From IMG/VR virus record IMGVR_UViG_3300010233_000314, positions 590 to 22,114 of that record: a stretch of 21,525 bases of DNA. One strand, 5' to 3'. Shown here one piece after another: positions 8,027 to 15,689 of the stretch. Every line of letters starts with the position of its first letter. Positions within the stretch are counted from its first letter, which is position 1. The stretch comes from a virus. Position numbers and translations under genes: made by a program. The notes beneath the pieces are model-generated. The model searched no databases. It was not told the origin of the DNA and saw only the letters and a list, made by a program, of their open reading frames with translations.

Positions 8027-8629
8027 TTAACTTACTCCCAATGTTGCGCGGTCATCGCTTAAGTTGATTGACACAATCCAGTCGGCATAATCACCGAGAG
8101 TATTGCCAACTTTAGGCTCGACATAATGTAAGCGCAGATGAAGGGTGTTGGTGGTGTTGGCAGTGCTAGAATCTATTTCCATTCCAGACATACCAGTAGA
8201 GGTATTGCCAGCCGCCACAATAACATTGGCATTTGTTCCGGCTGAAGTAATGGCAATGTTTCCGCCTTCAGAATCTTCTTGAATCGAGTAAAGAACGTCA
8301 TCACCCCATGCAACGTATCCATAACGCAATGTTGAAGCGCGACGATAATTGGAAGCAGAAAGGGAACCTTCGTTTGTGGTATCTGGCTCAAGCGATATAA
8401 GAACGCCAACCATGATGTCGCCAGCTGCGGCTTGAGCTACTGCTGGCACTGTGCCGTCAGCAGAAGCATTAGCATCAAGCTTTACAAAATCTTTAATGAA
8501 AGTTGCTGTGTTATTTGAAGCGAGAAAACATACGCGGCGAAGCTTTCCATTCCAATCTGCACCGGACATGGTGCCAATTGGTGTTGCGCCTCTTACAACA
8601 TCGCGATTTGCGGGAACTGCTGCGGTCAT
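8027..8629 (-). CDS. Probable head decoration / capsid-associated protein
   Basis: This protein has 200 residues and lies immediately upstream of the capsid gene (one base apart). It is Ala/Thr/Ser/Gly-rich with few helices. The first half (KLRRVCFLASNNTATFIKDFVKL, then GDIMVGVLISLEPD) and second half (LRYGYVAWGDDVLYSIQEDS) have the strand pattern of small capsid-stabilising proteins that precede the major capsid gene in many tailed phages. A very strong AGGAGGT ribosome-binding site six bases before ATG 8629 predicts high expression, as expected for a protein present in hundreds of copies. The family name is not certain, and a head fibre is the main alternative. Confidence 0.6.
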   Translation of the reverse strand: MTAAVPANRDVVRGATPIGTMSGADWNGKLRRVCFLASNNTATFIKDFVKLDANASADGTVPAVAQAAAGDIMVGVLISLEPDTTNEGSLSASNYRRASTLRYGYVAWGDDVLYSIQEDSEGGNIAITSAGTNANVIVAAGNTSTGMSGMEIDSSTANTTNTLHLRLHYVEPKVGNTLGDYADWIVSINLSDDRATLGVS

Positions 8630-8720
8630 GATAGACCTCCTAAAAAGTTAGATTAATTTAAACTACACAATATCTGTGTCGCTAAACCGTGCCTAACTTC
8701 CTAGGGAGGTCTTTGTTGCT

Positions 8721-8745
8721 TAACTAGGTACTCTTGACCTAGTTA
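8721..8745. repeat. Perfect 9-bp inverted repeat between head genes
   Basis: TAACTAGGT (8721-8729) and ACCTAGTTA (8737-8745) are exact reverse complements with a 7-base loop, and overlap the stop codon (8739-8741) of the 173-residue gene. No run of T follows in either direction, so it is not a classical intrinsic terminator. It may be an RNA-processing or stability hairpin that separates scaffold-region mRNA from the decoration/capsid mRNA. The rest of the 109-base gap (8630-8738) holds the strong ribosome-binding site of the next gene and a short ACACA/TGTGT dyad. Confidence 0.5.
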
Positions 8746-9260
8746 GATTTGATCTGATTATAGCCTTTTCCGGTGCCAACTGGCAAGTTTGCTGCATATG
8801 ATTGAATTCCGCCGCCACCGACAAGTGAATCTTCAGCAACTCTACCCTTGAATAATGCGTTGTCGATATCTTCTAGGCGCTGGCGTTCTGGGCCGTGCTT
8901 GTACTCATCGTATAATTCTGGATCCATCATTAACCCGAAAGCGTAATAGGTATCACCACCCTCAGTCTGTCCGGCAGCAAATCTAACCCACTGATTTCCT
9001 GACTTATCATTCAGGCCCTCATACGTTTTACGACCTTCTATTTTTGCCGGGATAGGCTCTGCACCAGCATCAAGCCAGCGCTGCAAATCACCATCAAGAT
9101 CATTAATAAGCATTAGTTTTTTATTAGGATATGCATCAATGTAAGCTTGCATGTCCATTTTCATTTGAATGCCAATATTACGGCGGACTTTCTTTCGTCC
9201 ATCAAGCAATAATCCATTTTCAATGATTGGCTGGCGAATATTGTTTCTGTGGTGGCTCAT
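8739..9260 (-). CDS. Head-operon protein of unknown function
   Basis: This 173-residue protein follows the scaffold stop with only a one-base gap, and has AAGG eight bases before ATG 9260. It is hydrophilic, with a basic N-terminus (RHHRN-like start, then GRKKVRRNIGIQ) and a central KIEGRKTYEGLNDKSGNQW segment. The C-terminus is Gly-rich (residues about 147-173) and probably disordered. The gene has codon use like its neighbours. Proteins of this size between scaffold and capsid genes occur in related phages without known function. A head-assembly role is inferred from position only. Confidence 0.55.
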   Translation of the reverse strand: MSHHRNNIRQPIIENGLLLDGRKKVRRNIGIQMKMDMQAYIDAYPNKKLMLINDLDGDLQRWLDAGAEPIPAKIEGRKTYEGLNDKSGNQWVRFAAGQTEGGDTYYAFGLMMDPELYDEYKHGPERQRLEDIDNALFKGRVAEDSLVGGGGIQSYAANLPVGTGKGYNQIKSN

Positions 9261-9261
9261 A

Positions 9262-10143
9262 TTAATTACCTTTCAGTAAATTTTCGGCGAACATTTTTGC
9301 AGCGCCAGGACTTGTTTTCAGTAGACTGTTGTAAATATCAAGAGCCGCATCTTTGTTTTGGCTTGAAGCATCTACAACTTTGTAGCCCCTCAATTGCTGC
9401 GTAACATCTACAGCTTTTGAAGCTGGCACAATTTTGCCTCTTGGTGGAGCGCCGCGGTTAATCTTCTGCGAAACGAAGCGTTCTGGATAAATTGACTTTA
9501 CTCCCTCCATTGCACTTCGCAAATAACCCTTAATAGCAGCTTCACTCAAAACATCATGAGCACCAACCCCATCAGCTTTTAGCTTACCGTTATAAATCCG
9601 CTGAAATTCTGATTTAATTTCAGGCGATTCAAGTATCACATTGTCTTCGATGAAGCCAGAAATAACAGGATGCTCGCGTCTTGCTTGCTGCTTTGGTGCG
9701 TTATTAAGTTCGTGAAGCTGATTAGTTGCATCAAGTGCAGCATCAACATCACCAACCTCTTTGGCCTCACTGAGAGCGGCCTCAAGTTCGCGACGATGCC
9801 TTGCCTCTGCTTTAGTCTCACGCTCGGCAATAGCCTCAACAGTGGCCTTGAGTGTTTCGGCCATGCCTTTAACGCTGGTTTTTAGTTCTTTTACTTCCTG
9901 GATGCGCTTGTACTCTGCCTCATAGGCCTTGCGGCCTTTGAATTTTTCAGGGTCACGGCCTTCAGCTATCCATTGTTCGTAGGTTTTTAGCCCTGGAGGT
10001 GCTTCGTCATGCTGTTCTTCTTGATTATTTTCATCAAGTTCGCTATCAACGTCAGCAAGATCATCTTCTTGTTGATCGTCAACCATTTCGTCTTCTGGAT
10101 TATCGCTCTCATATTGAGCTTTTAACGCTGCTAAATCAGTCAT
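9262..10143 (-). CDS. Scaffolding protein (P22 gp8-like type)
   Basis: This 293-residue protein is close to P22 gp8 in length (303). The N-terminus is strongly acidic (residues about 14-48, DDQQEDDLADVDSELDENNQ), a Lys/Glu/Ala-rich coiled coil follows (about 78-150), then a mixed segment and a Lys-containing C-terminal helix region. This acid/coil/helix layout with almost no cysteine or tryptophan is typical of capsid scaffolds. An upstream in-frame ATG exists at 10167, but AAGGAG lies 7 bases before ATG 10143, so that start is preferred. The start overlaps the stop of the co-chaperonin gene by 8 bases. The position between portal and capsid supports the call. Confidence 0.78.
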   Translation of the reverse strand: MTDLAALKAQYESDNPEDEMVDDQQEDDLADVDSELDENNQEEQHDEAPPGLKTYEQWIAEGRDPEKFKGRKAYEAEYKRIQEVKELKTSVKGMAETLKATVEAIAERETKAEARHRRELEAALSEAKEVGDVDAALDATNQLHELNNAPKQQARREHPVISGFIEDNVILESPEIKSEFQRIYNGKLKADGVGAHDVLSEAAIKGYLRSAMEGVKSIYPERFVSQKINRGAPPRGKIVPASKAVDVTQQLRGYKVVDASSQNKDAALDIYNSLLKTSPGAAKMFAENLLKGN

Positions 10144-10582
10144 TTTCATACTCCTTACGTTCGTCATCAGTTAATAGATTTTCATCGTAAACGCAAAGAG
10201 GATCTTCATCATTGCAGATTTGATAAAAGAAGCCAGACCCAGGCGGCTCCTCTTGTCTTTGCCCTGCATACCGATTGAAGCCAACAACATCGCCAACTTT
10301 TACCCATGGGCCGCCATCGCGCAGGTCGCCAGAATATGCACCCTTGCCAACACTACAAACAATTGCGTAATTTGACCCGCGTGTTTCTTTTTCAGTTTGC
10401 GCATCAGATTGAGCAACAAATCCAGCAGCAGCTAAAGTTGCATACCTTTCTGATTCTCCAGCTTTTAATTCGCTAGTACTTGGAAGCGCAAATACTTTAA
10501 TGCGATACCCTGCCGCCTGAGATTGCTGAGTAGCAATTATATGTTGGGCACGCTTAATTTGATCTTCATTGGGCTTTAACAT
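10136..10582 (-). CDS. GroES-like co-chaperonin (phage-encoded)
   Basis: This 148-residue protein matches the GroES (Cpn10) plan. A first strand, GYRIKVFALP (residues 25-34), is followed by a polar stretch in the place of the mobile loop (about 35-55). Then come a KETRGSNYAIVCSVGKGAYSG region (65-85), corresponding to the G-x-V-x-A-V-G-x-G segment, VKVGDVVGFNRYAGQ (94-108), corresponding to VKVGDxVxFxxYxG, and YQICNDEDPLCVYDE (120-134), corresponding to the final strand with E/D-x-D-I/L-L. It is longer than bacterial GroES (about 97 residues), with extra residues at both ends. The start chosen is ATG 10582 with GGAG eight bases upstream. An upstream frame extension to 10651 lacks a site. Such proteins work with host GroEL in capsid folding, like T4 gp31. 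Lying between portal and scaffold genes, it probably helps fold the capsid protein. Confidence 0.75.
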   Translation of the reverse strand: MLKPNEDQIKRAQHIIATQQSQAAGYRIKVFALPSTSELKAGESERYATLAAAGFVAQSDAQTEKETRGSNYAIVCSVGKGAYSGDLRDGGPWVKVGDVVGFNRYAGQRQEEPPGSGFFYQICNDEDPLCVYDENLLTDDERKEYEND

Positions 10583-10793
10583 TTGACTTCTCCACCATTC
10601 CGTAACGATTAAACATAAGCTCGAATGCGCCTGCAGTAATACAGCCGTCAATCTGACCCATTCGGCGTGATATTCGTGAAAGCGTTAGGTCTGCATTGGA
10701 TTCGTCAACACAGGCACCAGAGTTGATTTCGTCTTGCACGTCCTCAACCTGCCATTTGAGGCACTTGATTAATACTTGGGTCACTGGATCCAT
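10566..10793 (-). CDS. Small protein overlapping the portal 3' end
   Basis: This 75-residue frame starts at ATG 10793 with AGGTGG 11 bases upstream, inside the portal gene. It overlaps the portal by 50 bases and overlaps the co-chaperonin start by 17. An upstream start at 10856 (96 residues) would overlap the portal more and is less likely. The sequence begins MDPVTQVLIKCLKWQVEDVQ, then an acidic segment and a SRRMGQIDGCITAGAFELMFN segment. It looks amphipathic and globular. The region 10583-10743 is otherwise empty, and the tight overlaps favour a real gene. No family is recognised. Confidence 0.6.
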   Translation of the reverse strand: MDPVTQVLIKCLKWQVEDVQDEINSGACVDESNADLTLSRISRRMGQIDGCITAGAFELMFNRYGMVEKSNVKAQ

Positions 10794-12894
10794 CAACCAT
10801 AGATCCACCTGGATCTGGGTTACTTGTGGCTCCAATAGGGAGTTGTTGTGCGGCATTAGTTCCTCCTTCGGAACGTATGAATGTACTTTCTACTAGTTTA
10901 ATGGCATCCATTCCATTCAATCCCATCTCTACAGCAAGCTGCAAAGATTCCATATACAGTTTGGTGATCTCTGCCTCTTGCTTATCGGCGTTTAATCCCA
11001 TAGCGGTCATTTCTTTGGCGGCTTCCATAGCCATTTTTTGTTGCTGCAACTTCTGGCCTTGCGCCCTAAGTGCTTGGTCTGTTTGCTTCAGCTCAGCTTC
11101 ATGAGCCTTCTCAGCTAAAATCAATTGTTCTTGCTTAGATGGTGGCGCGTTAGGATCGGCTTCAGGCGCTAACTTGTCGATGTTCTCGGTGCGGGTTGCC
11201 TTAAGTAGATCAAGCGTAGCCTCGCGGATATTCATAACTTGAATACCGGCGCCAGCCTGAGCCATAGCTAGCTGTAGATTGGATTCTGCACGCGCAACAC
11301 GCTCAATTGTCGAACCTTGAGTTGGGTTTCCGGCAATCGCAACATCACAATCTTCAGGATTAAAGTCATCTTCCATCACATATTCTTTTTGCTCATCGAG
11401 TACGCGATTATATTTTTTGCTATCGTGATATCTATAATTTAGGTAATGAATCTTTTTAAATTCATTCCGTGCGGCAGCGTATACCCTCATGATAATAGCA
11501 TTAGATCCCTGCAAGGCTTGCTGCAGTCGCGCGAGATATAGGCTTGCTGCTTCGCCAGGATTAGCCTCGACATTAACACTTGCGTTAGTCATAGACCGCG
11601 CTGAGTCGATCATGTAAGTCATTAGCTGGAATAGAACAGGTGACGGTCCTGCGAATGGCATCTGCACGATGTTGTCACGCAACGAACCATTGATCCCACC
11701 CATATTCACGGGGGTTAATTGTCCCATCATAACGTCGATAGGTCCGGTCTCTTGGCGATTGCCACGACCAGCGCCAACGCCAGCAGTTATAAGCCCGGAG
11801 TTGGCCGCAGTTACAGATAGCGTTCCAGAGTCAAGTAGTTGGCGTATATTAGTATTAATTGCGGTAAACATTGGCCCAAGCAGAATGCCCCAACCCATGC
11901 CCATTGGGCCGCCTTCTGGATCAGGCAAGAATCTGTATTGAGTGAAGCAGTCAGTGGCTTTAATCTTGACCACTTTGCCTTTGTCATTGAAAACAATAGT
12001 GTCATCATCATAAGCAGGATATAGGCAAACAATCTTCTGTTCTTCTTCGTGTAATATCGCGTAATAAGGCTCTGCAATACCATCATCATCCAGGTCAATG
12101 CGAACGTAAGCTTCGATAAAGTCAAAGTCTTGCTTGTCTTCTTCCAGCTTGTCCTCATCAATATCCCATTGCTGTTCGCCGCGAATGTAAGCAATTAAAT
12201 CATTGCGGCTTACATTAATATTCTGGAAAACGCATGGCGCATCTTCGAAGTTTCGGCAATTCATATTGAAAATAACTTTGTCCGCGCACACTAGCTCGCT
12301 GCGAATAATCTTCTCTTCGTAATCCCAGTAGGTTTTCTTATATGCGGTGCCAACGCAAGGCAGCATCATCAAACACTTGTCTTGATCATCACGCCAATGG
12401 GGGATGTCTTCTGATAGCTGCCAGTTTGAATACTCCGATACGCGATCAACACGTGCAGCCTTGGATTCTTTCATCGAATCATCAGCCATTTGCTGCTCGC
12501 CTGGCGATATACCTGGCAATTTAATATCCTTACCATAGGTTTTGAATGTAACGATATCATCAGCCCATACTAACTCTGGTGCTGCACGAGAATTAAAATC
12601 AAGCATTGCCTCAAGGATATAAGGCATCATCGCAAGGCTTGCACCTTGGAACGGGAAGCTCTTTTCTTCTATGTCATGCCCGCCAGAGGTTGGCTGTAGT
12701 TTGGCGAGTTTAATTGCAGCAGTATATTTCTTGATCCAGTCAGCCATTGAAGCAACAGCTTCATCATAGAGCTTTTTGACGCTGACGAATTCTTTGGAGT
12801 TATCTTTCAATTGGTCAACGATATTGCCTTTCTCAAGGTTATCAATTAATACGCTTGGCGGATTATTGTCTTCGTCTTGATCGTAATCACTCAT
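10744..12894 (-). CDS. Portal protein (P22 gp1 type)
   Basis: This 716-residue protein has the length of P22 portal (725). Characteristic regions are the N-terminal wing (FPFQGASLAMMPYILEAMLDF, about residues 80-100), the acid-rich segment FDFIEAYVRIDLDDDGIAEPYYA, and the conserved core GMGWGILLGPMFTAINTNIRQLLDSGTLS (quoted here as separate short pieces: GMGWGILLGPMFTAIN and NIRQLLDSGTLS). A long Gln/Lys/Glu-rich helical region at about 584-675 matches the C-terminal barrel helices of long portals. The portal forms the dodecameric ring through which terminase pumps DNA. It follows the terminase and precedes the scaffold, as in P22-like phages. The ATG overlaps the zinc-ribbon gene stop as ATGA. 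Its own ribosome-binding site is weak, so it depends on coupling. Confidence 0.85.
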   Translation of the reverse strand: MSDYDQDEDNNPPSVLIDNLEKGNIVDQLKDNSKEFVSVKKLYDEAVASMADWIKKYTAAIKLAKLQPTSGGHDIEEKSFPFQGASLAMMPYILEAMLDFNSRAAPELVWADDIVTFKTYGKDIKLPGISPGEQQMADDSMKESKAARVDRVSEYSNWQLSEDIPHWRDDQDKCLMMLPCVGTAYKKTYWDYEEKIIRSELVCADKVIFNMNCRNFEDAPCVFQNINVSRNDLIAYIRGEQQWDIDEDKLEEDKQDFDFIEAYVRIDLDDDGIAEPYYAILHEEEQKIVCLYPAYDDDTIVFNDKGKVVKIKATDCFTQYRFLPDPEGGPMGMGWGILLGPMFTAINTNIRQLLDSGTLSVTAANSGLITAGVGAGRGNRQETGPIDVMMGQLTPVNMGGINGSLRDNIVQMPFAGPSPVLFQLMTYMIDSARSMTNASVNVEANPGEAASLYLARLQQALQGSNAIIMRVYAAARNEFKKIHYLNYRYHDSKKYNRVLDEQKEYVMEDDFNPEDCDVAIAGNPTQGSTIERVARAESNLQLAMAQAGAGIQVMNIREATLDLLKATRTENIDKLAPEADPNAPPSKQEQLILAEKAHEAELKQTDQALRAQGQKLQQQKMAMEAAKEMTAMGLNADKQEAEITKLYMESLQLAVEMGLNGMDAIKLVESTFIRSEGGTNAAQQLPIGATSNPDPGGSMVDGSSDPSINQVPQMAG

Positions 12895-13016
12895 GCTGGC
12901 TTTCTCTTGTCGAGAGTCAATTTTTCTTTGGGGGATGGGAGTCGGTAACCGTCACATTTCTCACATTTAATATAAGTTAGTGGCTTGTCTTTTGTAGCTA
13001 TGCAGGATGGGCACAT
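12891..13016 (-). CDS. 41-residue zinc-ribbon-like peptide
   Basis: This short gene has two Cys pairs: MCPSC at residues 2 and 5, and CEKC at 18 and 21. This C-x2-C...C-x2-C arrangement is a rubredoxin-like zinc knuckle. The frame starts at ATG 13016 in a TAATG junction with the upstream gene and stops in an ATGA junction with the portal start (12894). Such perfect couplings on both sides are good evidence that it is translated. The remaining residues are basic (KEKLTLDKRK). It could bind nucleic acid or only stabilise a head component. A similar small Cys-rich protein occurs beside terminase genes in other phages, but no role is known to me. Confidence 0.6.
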   Translation of the reverse strand: MCPSCIATKDKPLTYIKCEKCDGYRLPSPKEKLTLDKRKPA

Positions 13017-13189
13017 TATTTATAGTTTCCATTGCATGACATCTTGCGAGCGTATTGTGGATCTACATCAGTCGTTTGCTTATCAGCGTCAGGGATTGGA
13101 TCGCCATGCTTCTCTGCTTCACCTTCAACCTTAAGTGATGCAAGGCCTTTCATTTCTTCCGCACTAATAACTAATTTCTTCTTAGCCAT
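13016..13189 (-). CDS. Small basic-acidic protein after large terminase
   Basis: This 57-residue protein begins MAKKKLVISAEEMKGLASLK and continues into a polar, probably disordered tail with DPIPDADKQTTDVDPQYARK. The start ATG 13189 lies one base after the terminase stop. A frame extension to 13240 inside the terminase is ignored. The TAA overlaps the next ATG by one base. The N-terminal Lys run and following helix recall small accessory proteins of the terminase region, but no family is recognised. Confidence 0.55.
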   Translation of the reverse strand: MAKKKLVISAEEMKGLASLKVEGEAEKHGDPIPDADKQTTDVDPQYARKMSCNGNYK

Positions 13190-13190
13190 A

Positions 13191-14654
13191 TCAATACCCC
13201 GTAATAGTGTCGCGCCCTTCTCGGCGCACGTTCTGACCATTATACACCATGTTTATATCCATGATGCGAATCGCGTAACGGCGCATCATGTAGGCGTAAC
13301 GAATTGCATCAATGAGATCGTCTTTAACCTTAACGATGTGTGACTTTTGGTTAGCATCCATGGTGGTGTGGTATTGGCGAATTTCTTCGAATACCTCAAC
13401 TAAGTTAGAGAATATTTTAAAACGACCTGTTTTCATTGCATCGTTGAGTTCGGCTATGCCAGCCCAAACGCCGTTACCACCATCTTCCCAGCAAGCAGAA
13501 TCAGGAAGCATGCACCAGCCCTCATCCTCATAATAGGATTTTTGTTGTTTAGCGCTGCCTTTTTCATGTTGCAATCCATCGGCAGGCCATGCAGTAGGGA
13601 TATCTTCAGCCCAAGGTTTGACGCAGTGCCAAGCTTCAAATGGCTGCTTCTTCGACATTTTCCATGCATTGACAATATAGTAAGTATCACTATCACGATC
13701 CCATACCAACTGAATGTGTGCCTGCGGGTGATCCCACCCGAAATCCATACCATTAATCACAAACCAATGCTTGGGTACGCTGAAGGGATCAACCTTCATT
13801 AGGTTTTCATCTATTTCGAATATTAGTCCAGCACCCATAAGCGGCAACCCTCTGGTTCTCATGTCCCGCTGATATGCAGGGTATTTAGATAGAAATAATT
13901 CTTTCTTCTCTGGCGTTATATGTGGACACTCATCCCATGTTGCGCCCTGCAAGTAATCACTTTCAGAGGGCGTTTCCATAAACCCTCTGATTAACTCAGT
14001 CATTCCATTCTCTGGCGTAAACGTGAGTATGCCCCTGCCACCGCGGCCACGATCACCATTCAGTGTTCTGGTTAATACCTGGGGAAATATTTCATGGTCT
14101 TCTGGTTCTTCGTCAATATGATAGCCATCAACAACATCGCCCATGATTGCATGCTGCCCTTGGCCATAGCTCCAGAATTGAACTGTTGATATCCCAAGTT
14201 TGTGCTTTACCCTAACTTCTCTAGCCGCCCTAGGCGTGCCAGTCATAGATAAGTAATCTATTATTTTATCAGCTGGGATTAGCCCGCCTTCCATTACACC
14301 ATCAAGCAGGCGCCCGAATAGTTTTTGCTGGAGTAGATCGCGAGTCTTTTCGCCAGAGTAGCCAAGCAGCCAAAGCAATGGAGGAAAATCATATCTATGC
14401 CCCTCCCAATCATCAGGGTATTCGCCAGTCAAGTGGTAGGCATCTATCATCACGCCCGTGCGCGTTTTCCCACACTGATTTGAAGCCATTAGGCAGCATG
14501 CGAGCTTGGTTTTAGTAGCTGCTATGAACTTACGTTGCCATTGATATAGTGATTCATACTGCCGCTTAAGTTTATTGCGCTTATTTCTCGCAATCTTCTC
14601 ATCCAGTAGGCGAGCTAGTTCGATCTTTTCGGCTTTGCTCAAATTACTGAACAC
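13191..14654 (-). CDS. terL: Terminase large subunit (P22 gp2-like)
   Basis: This 487-residue packaging motor (P22 gp2 is 499) has an ATPase domain with a Walker A variant ASNQCGKTRTG at residues 57-67 and a Walker B DGYHIDEEP around 176-184 (Asp181, Glu182). The nuclease domain has NGMDFGWDHP at 301-310 (Asp304), PADG (Asp359) and KDDLIDAIRYA (Asp446 and Asp449), which are the acidic residues of an RNase H-like fold. It pumps DNA into the procapsid at the portal and cuts concatemers. The start as drawn is GTG 14654, with AAGG almost touching it, so the true start could be a nearby TTG. The gap of 62 bases to the upstream gene (14655-14716) holds nothing I recognise. Confidence 0.92.
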   Translation of the reverse strand: MFSNLSKAEKIELARLLDEKIARNKRNKLKRQYESLYQWQRKFIAATKTKLACCLMASNQCGKTRTGVMIDAYHLTGEYPDDWEGHRYDFPPLLWLLGYSGEKTRDLLQQKLFGRLLDGVMEGGLIPADKIIDYLSMTGTPRAAREVRVKHKLGISTVQFWSYGQGQHAIMGDVVDGYHIDEEPEDHEIFPQVLTRTLNGDRGRGGRGILTFTPENGMTELIRGFMETPSESDYLQGATWDECPHITPEKKELFLSKYPAYQRDMRTRGLPLMGAGLIFEIDENLMKVDPFSVPKHWFVINGMDFGWDHPQAHIQLVWDRDSDTYYIVNAWKMSKKQPFEAWHCVKPWAEDIPTAWPADGLQHEKGSAKQQKSYYEDEGWCMLPDSACWEDGGNGVWAGIAELNDAMKTGRFKIFSNLVEVFEEIRQYHTTMDANQKSHIVKVKDDLIDAIRYAYMMRRYAIRIMDINMVYNGQNVRREGRDTITGY

Positions 14655-14716
14655 CCTTTAAGGTTTATTGCTGTTAGTTTGGTTAAAGCACGTTATTTTG
14701 GCAACTAAATCATCAT

Positions 14717-14968
14717 TTAATCTGTTTTGTGTTCAGTATTCTTTACATCATCACTAAATTCACCAGAACCATAAACAACACTAAAGCTCCTGTCGGGAAC
14801 ATCATGAAACTTAAGCCCACATTTAGCATCATCGGGCAAGTGCCATGTATTTTGTGTTTCGTGCTTAACGACCGCCCCCGACTTTATTAACTCTTCTGCT
14901 GCATCTGCAAGCATTTTGCACCAAGCAGCTCTAACCTTATCGCTCATTACTGGTCCGCCTACTAACAT
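14717..14968 (-). CDS. Small protein between the terminase genes
   Basis: This 83-residue protein begins MLVGGPVMSDKVRAAWCKML. GGAGG lies seven bases before ATG 14968 and overlaps the end of the small-terminase gene, so this start is preferred to the internal one at 14947. It is mostly polar, with a helical N-terminal half (DKVRAAWCKMLADAAEELIK) and a beta-like C-terminal half (CGLKFHDVPDRSFSVVYGSG). No motif is recognised. Its place between the two terminase subunits suggests a link to packaging, but this is inference only. Confidence 0.55.
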   Translation of the reverse strand: MLVGGPVMSDKVRAAWCKMLADAAEELIKSGAVVKHETQNTWHLPDDAKCGLKFHDVPDRSFSVVYGSGEFSDDVKNTEHKTD

Positions 14969-14970
14969 AT

Positions 14971-15468
14971 TTAATCCTCCGCCGATTGCTGTGCTGCACG
15001 TTGACGCTCAAGTATTAAACGGTCTAGCTCTTCTTCGTCCATGTCGGATAGCTCTTTGGTGTTAACTGCTATCGCTACGCGCTCGCCATATTTCTTAGGC
15101 TTAAGCTTTGATGCAGCCCACTTGCGAGTATCAACACGTAACTTCGCATGATTGACTGAAACCATGTCCTTAATCATGACCATCTTGCCATCTATCTGTA
15201 ACGGTAGCCCATCAACTAATAGCGGCTGCTCGACTTGGTTGTCGGCGATATCAAGCATATCCTCAACTAATGCGTCAGCCGATTCCATCTTGGCCTTGTC
15301 GTACTGATTTGAAAACTCTGGGTGTTCACGCATCCATTTGAAGATAGTTGACATGACAGGCATGCCATCATCGCGAGATACCGACCTTAGTGATTCACCT
15401 GCTGATAGTCTCTCGCATATCAAGTAGGTTAGCTCTGGGGTGTATGTTGTTGGTCTTCCCCCGGGCAT
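14971..15468 (-). CDS. terS: Terminase small subunit (Sf6 gp1-like)
   Basis: This 165-residue protein has an N-terminal helix-turn-helix (residues about 10-50, with LSAGESLRSVSRDDGMP and STIFKWMREHPEF), a helical middle (DALVEDMLDIADN) and the motif AKLRVDTRKWAASKLKPKKYG at 108-128. These match the Sf6 gp1 family in order. The segment 78-107 carries a beta-hairpin-like insertion (QPLLVDGLPLQIDGKMVMIK) that Sf6 gp1 (140 residues) lacks, as far as I recall it. The protein recognises the packaging-initiation site and loads the large subunit. The ATG at 15468 overlaps the previous TAA by one base. Pairing an Sf6-type small with a P22 gp2-type large subunit is plausible but noteworthy. Confidence 0.82.
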   Translation of the reverse strand: MPGGRPTTYTPELTYLICERLSAGESLRSVSRDDGMPVMSTIFKWMREHPEFSNQYDKAKMESADALVEDMLDIADNQVEQPLLVDGLPLQIDGKMVMIKDMVSVNHAKLRVDTRKWAASKLKPKKYGERVAIAVNTKELSDMDEEELDRLILERQRAAQQSAED

Positions 15469-15650
15469 TATTGCTCATCCTTGAAATGCTTTTCAGCTAC
15501 GGCTTTAATGCCATCACGGAATAATTGTTGGGATTTACTAAATGCAGACGGAGTGGTCATGTAGTCATGAACGCAGCACATTAAAATAATTAGGAATGGC
15601 TGAGAAATGAAGAATATGAATAAATATAATATTTGCAGTTTTTCGCTCAT
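15468..15650 (-). CDS. Small single-span membrane protein
   Basis: This 60-residue protein has one strongly hydrophobic segment at residues 7-26 (ILYLFIFFISQPFLIILMCC) followed by a polar, charged tail, giving an N-in/C-out or reverse single-pass protein. GAGG lies five bases before ATG 15650. An extension to 15671 would include that site and is unlikely. It ends in a TAATG overlap with the small terminase. A small membrane protein beside the terminase genes could be a holin, pinholin or membrane anchor for virion components. No lysis enzyme is next to it in this window. Confidence 0.55.
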   Translation of the reverse strand: MSEKLQILYLFIFFISQPFLIILMCCVHDYMTTPSAFSKSQQLFRDGIKAVAEKHFKDEQ

Positions 15651-15689
15651 TTGATCCTCGCTTGTGATCATAATGTTATTGAAATGAAT

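Noticed and set aside
10144-10167. Earlier start for the scaffold gene (ATG at 10167)
   Set aside because: The AAGGAG site lies downstream of that ATG and is correctly spaced for the ATG at 10143.
13542-13802. Antisense frames within the terminase and other late genes (for example 13542-13802, 11669-11941)
   Set aside because: They lie wholly within strongly coding minus-strand genes, lack ribosome-binding sites and show low-complexity or Ser/Cys-biased translations typical of shadows.
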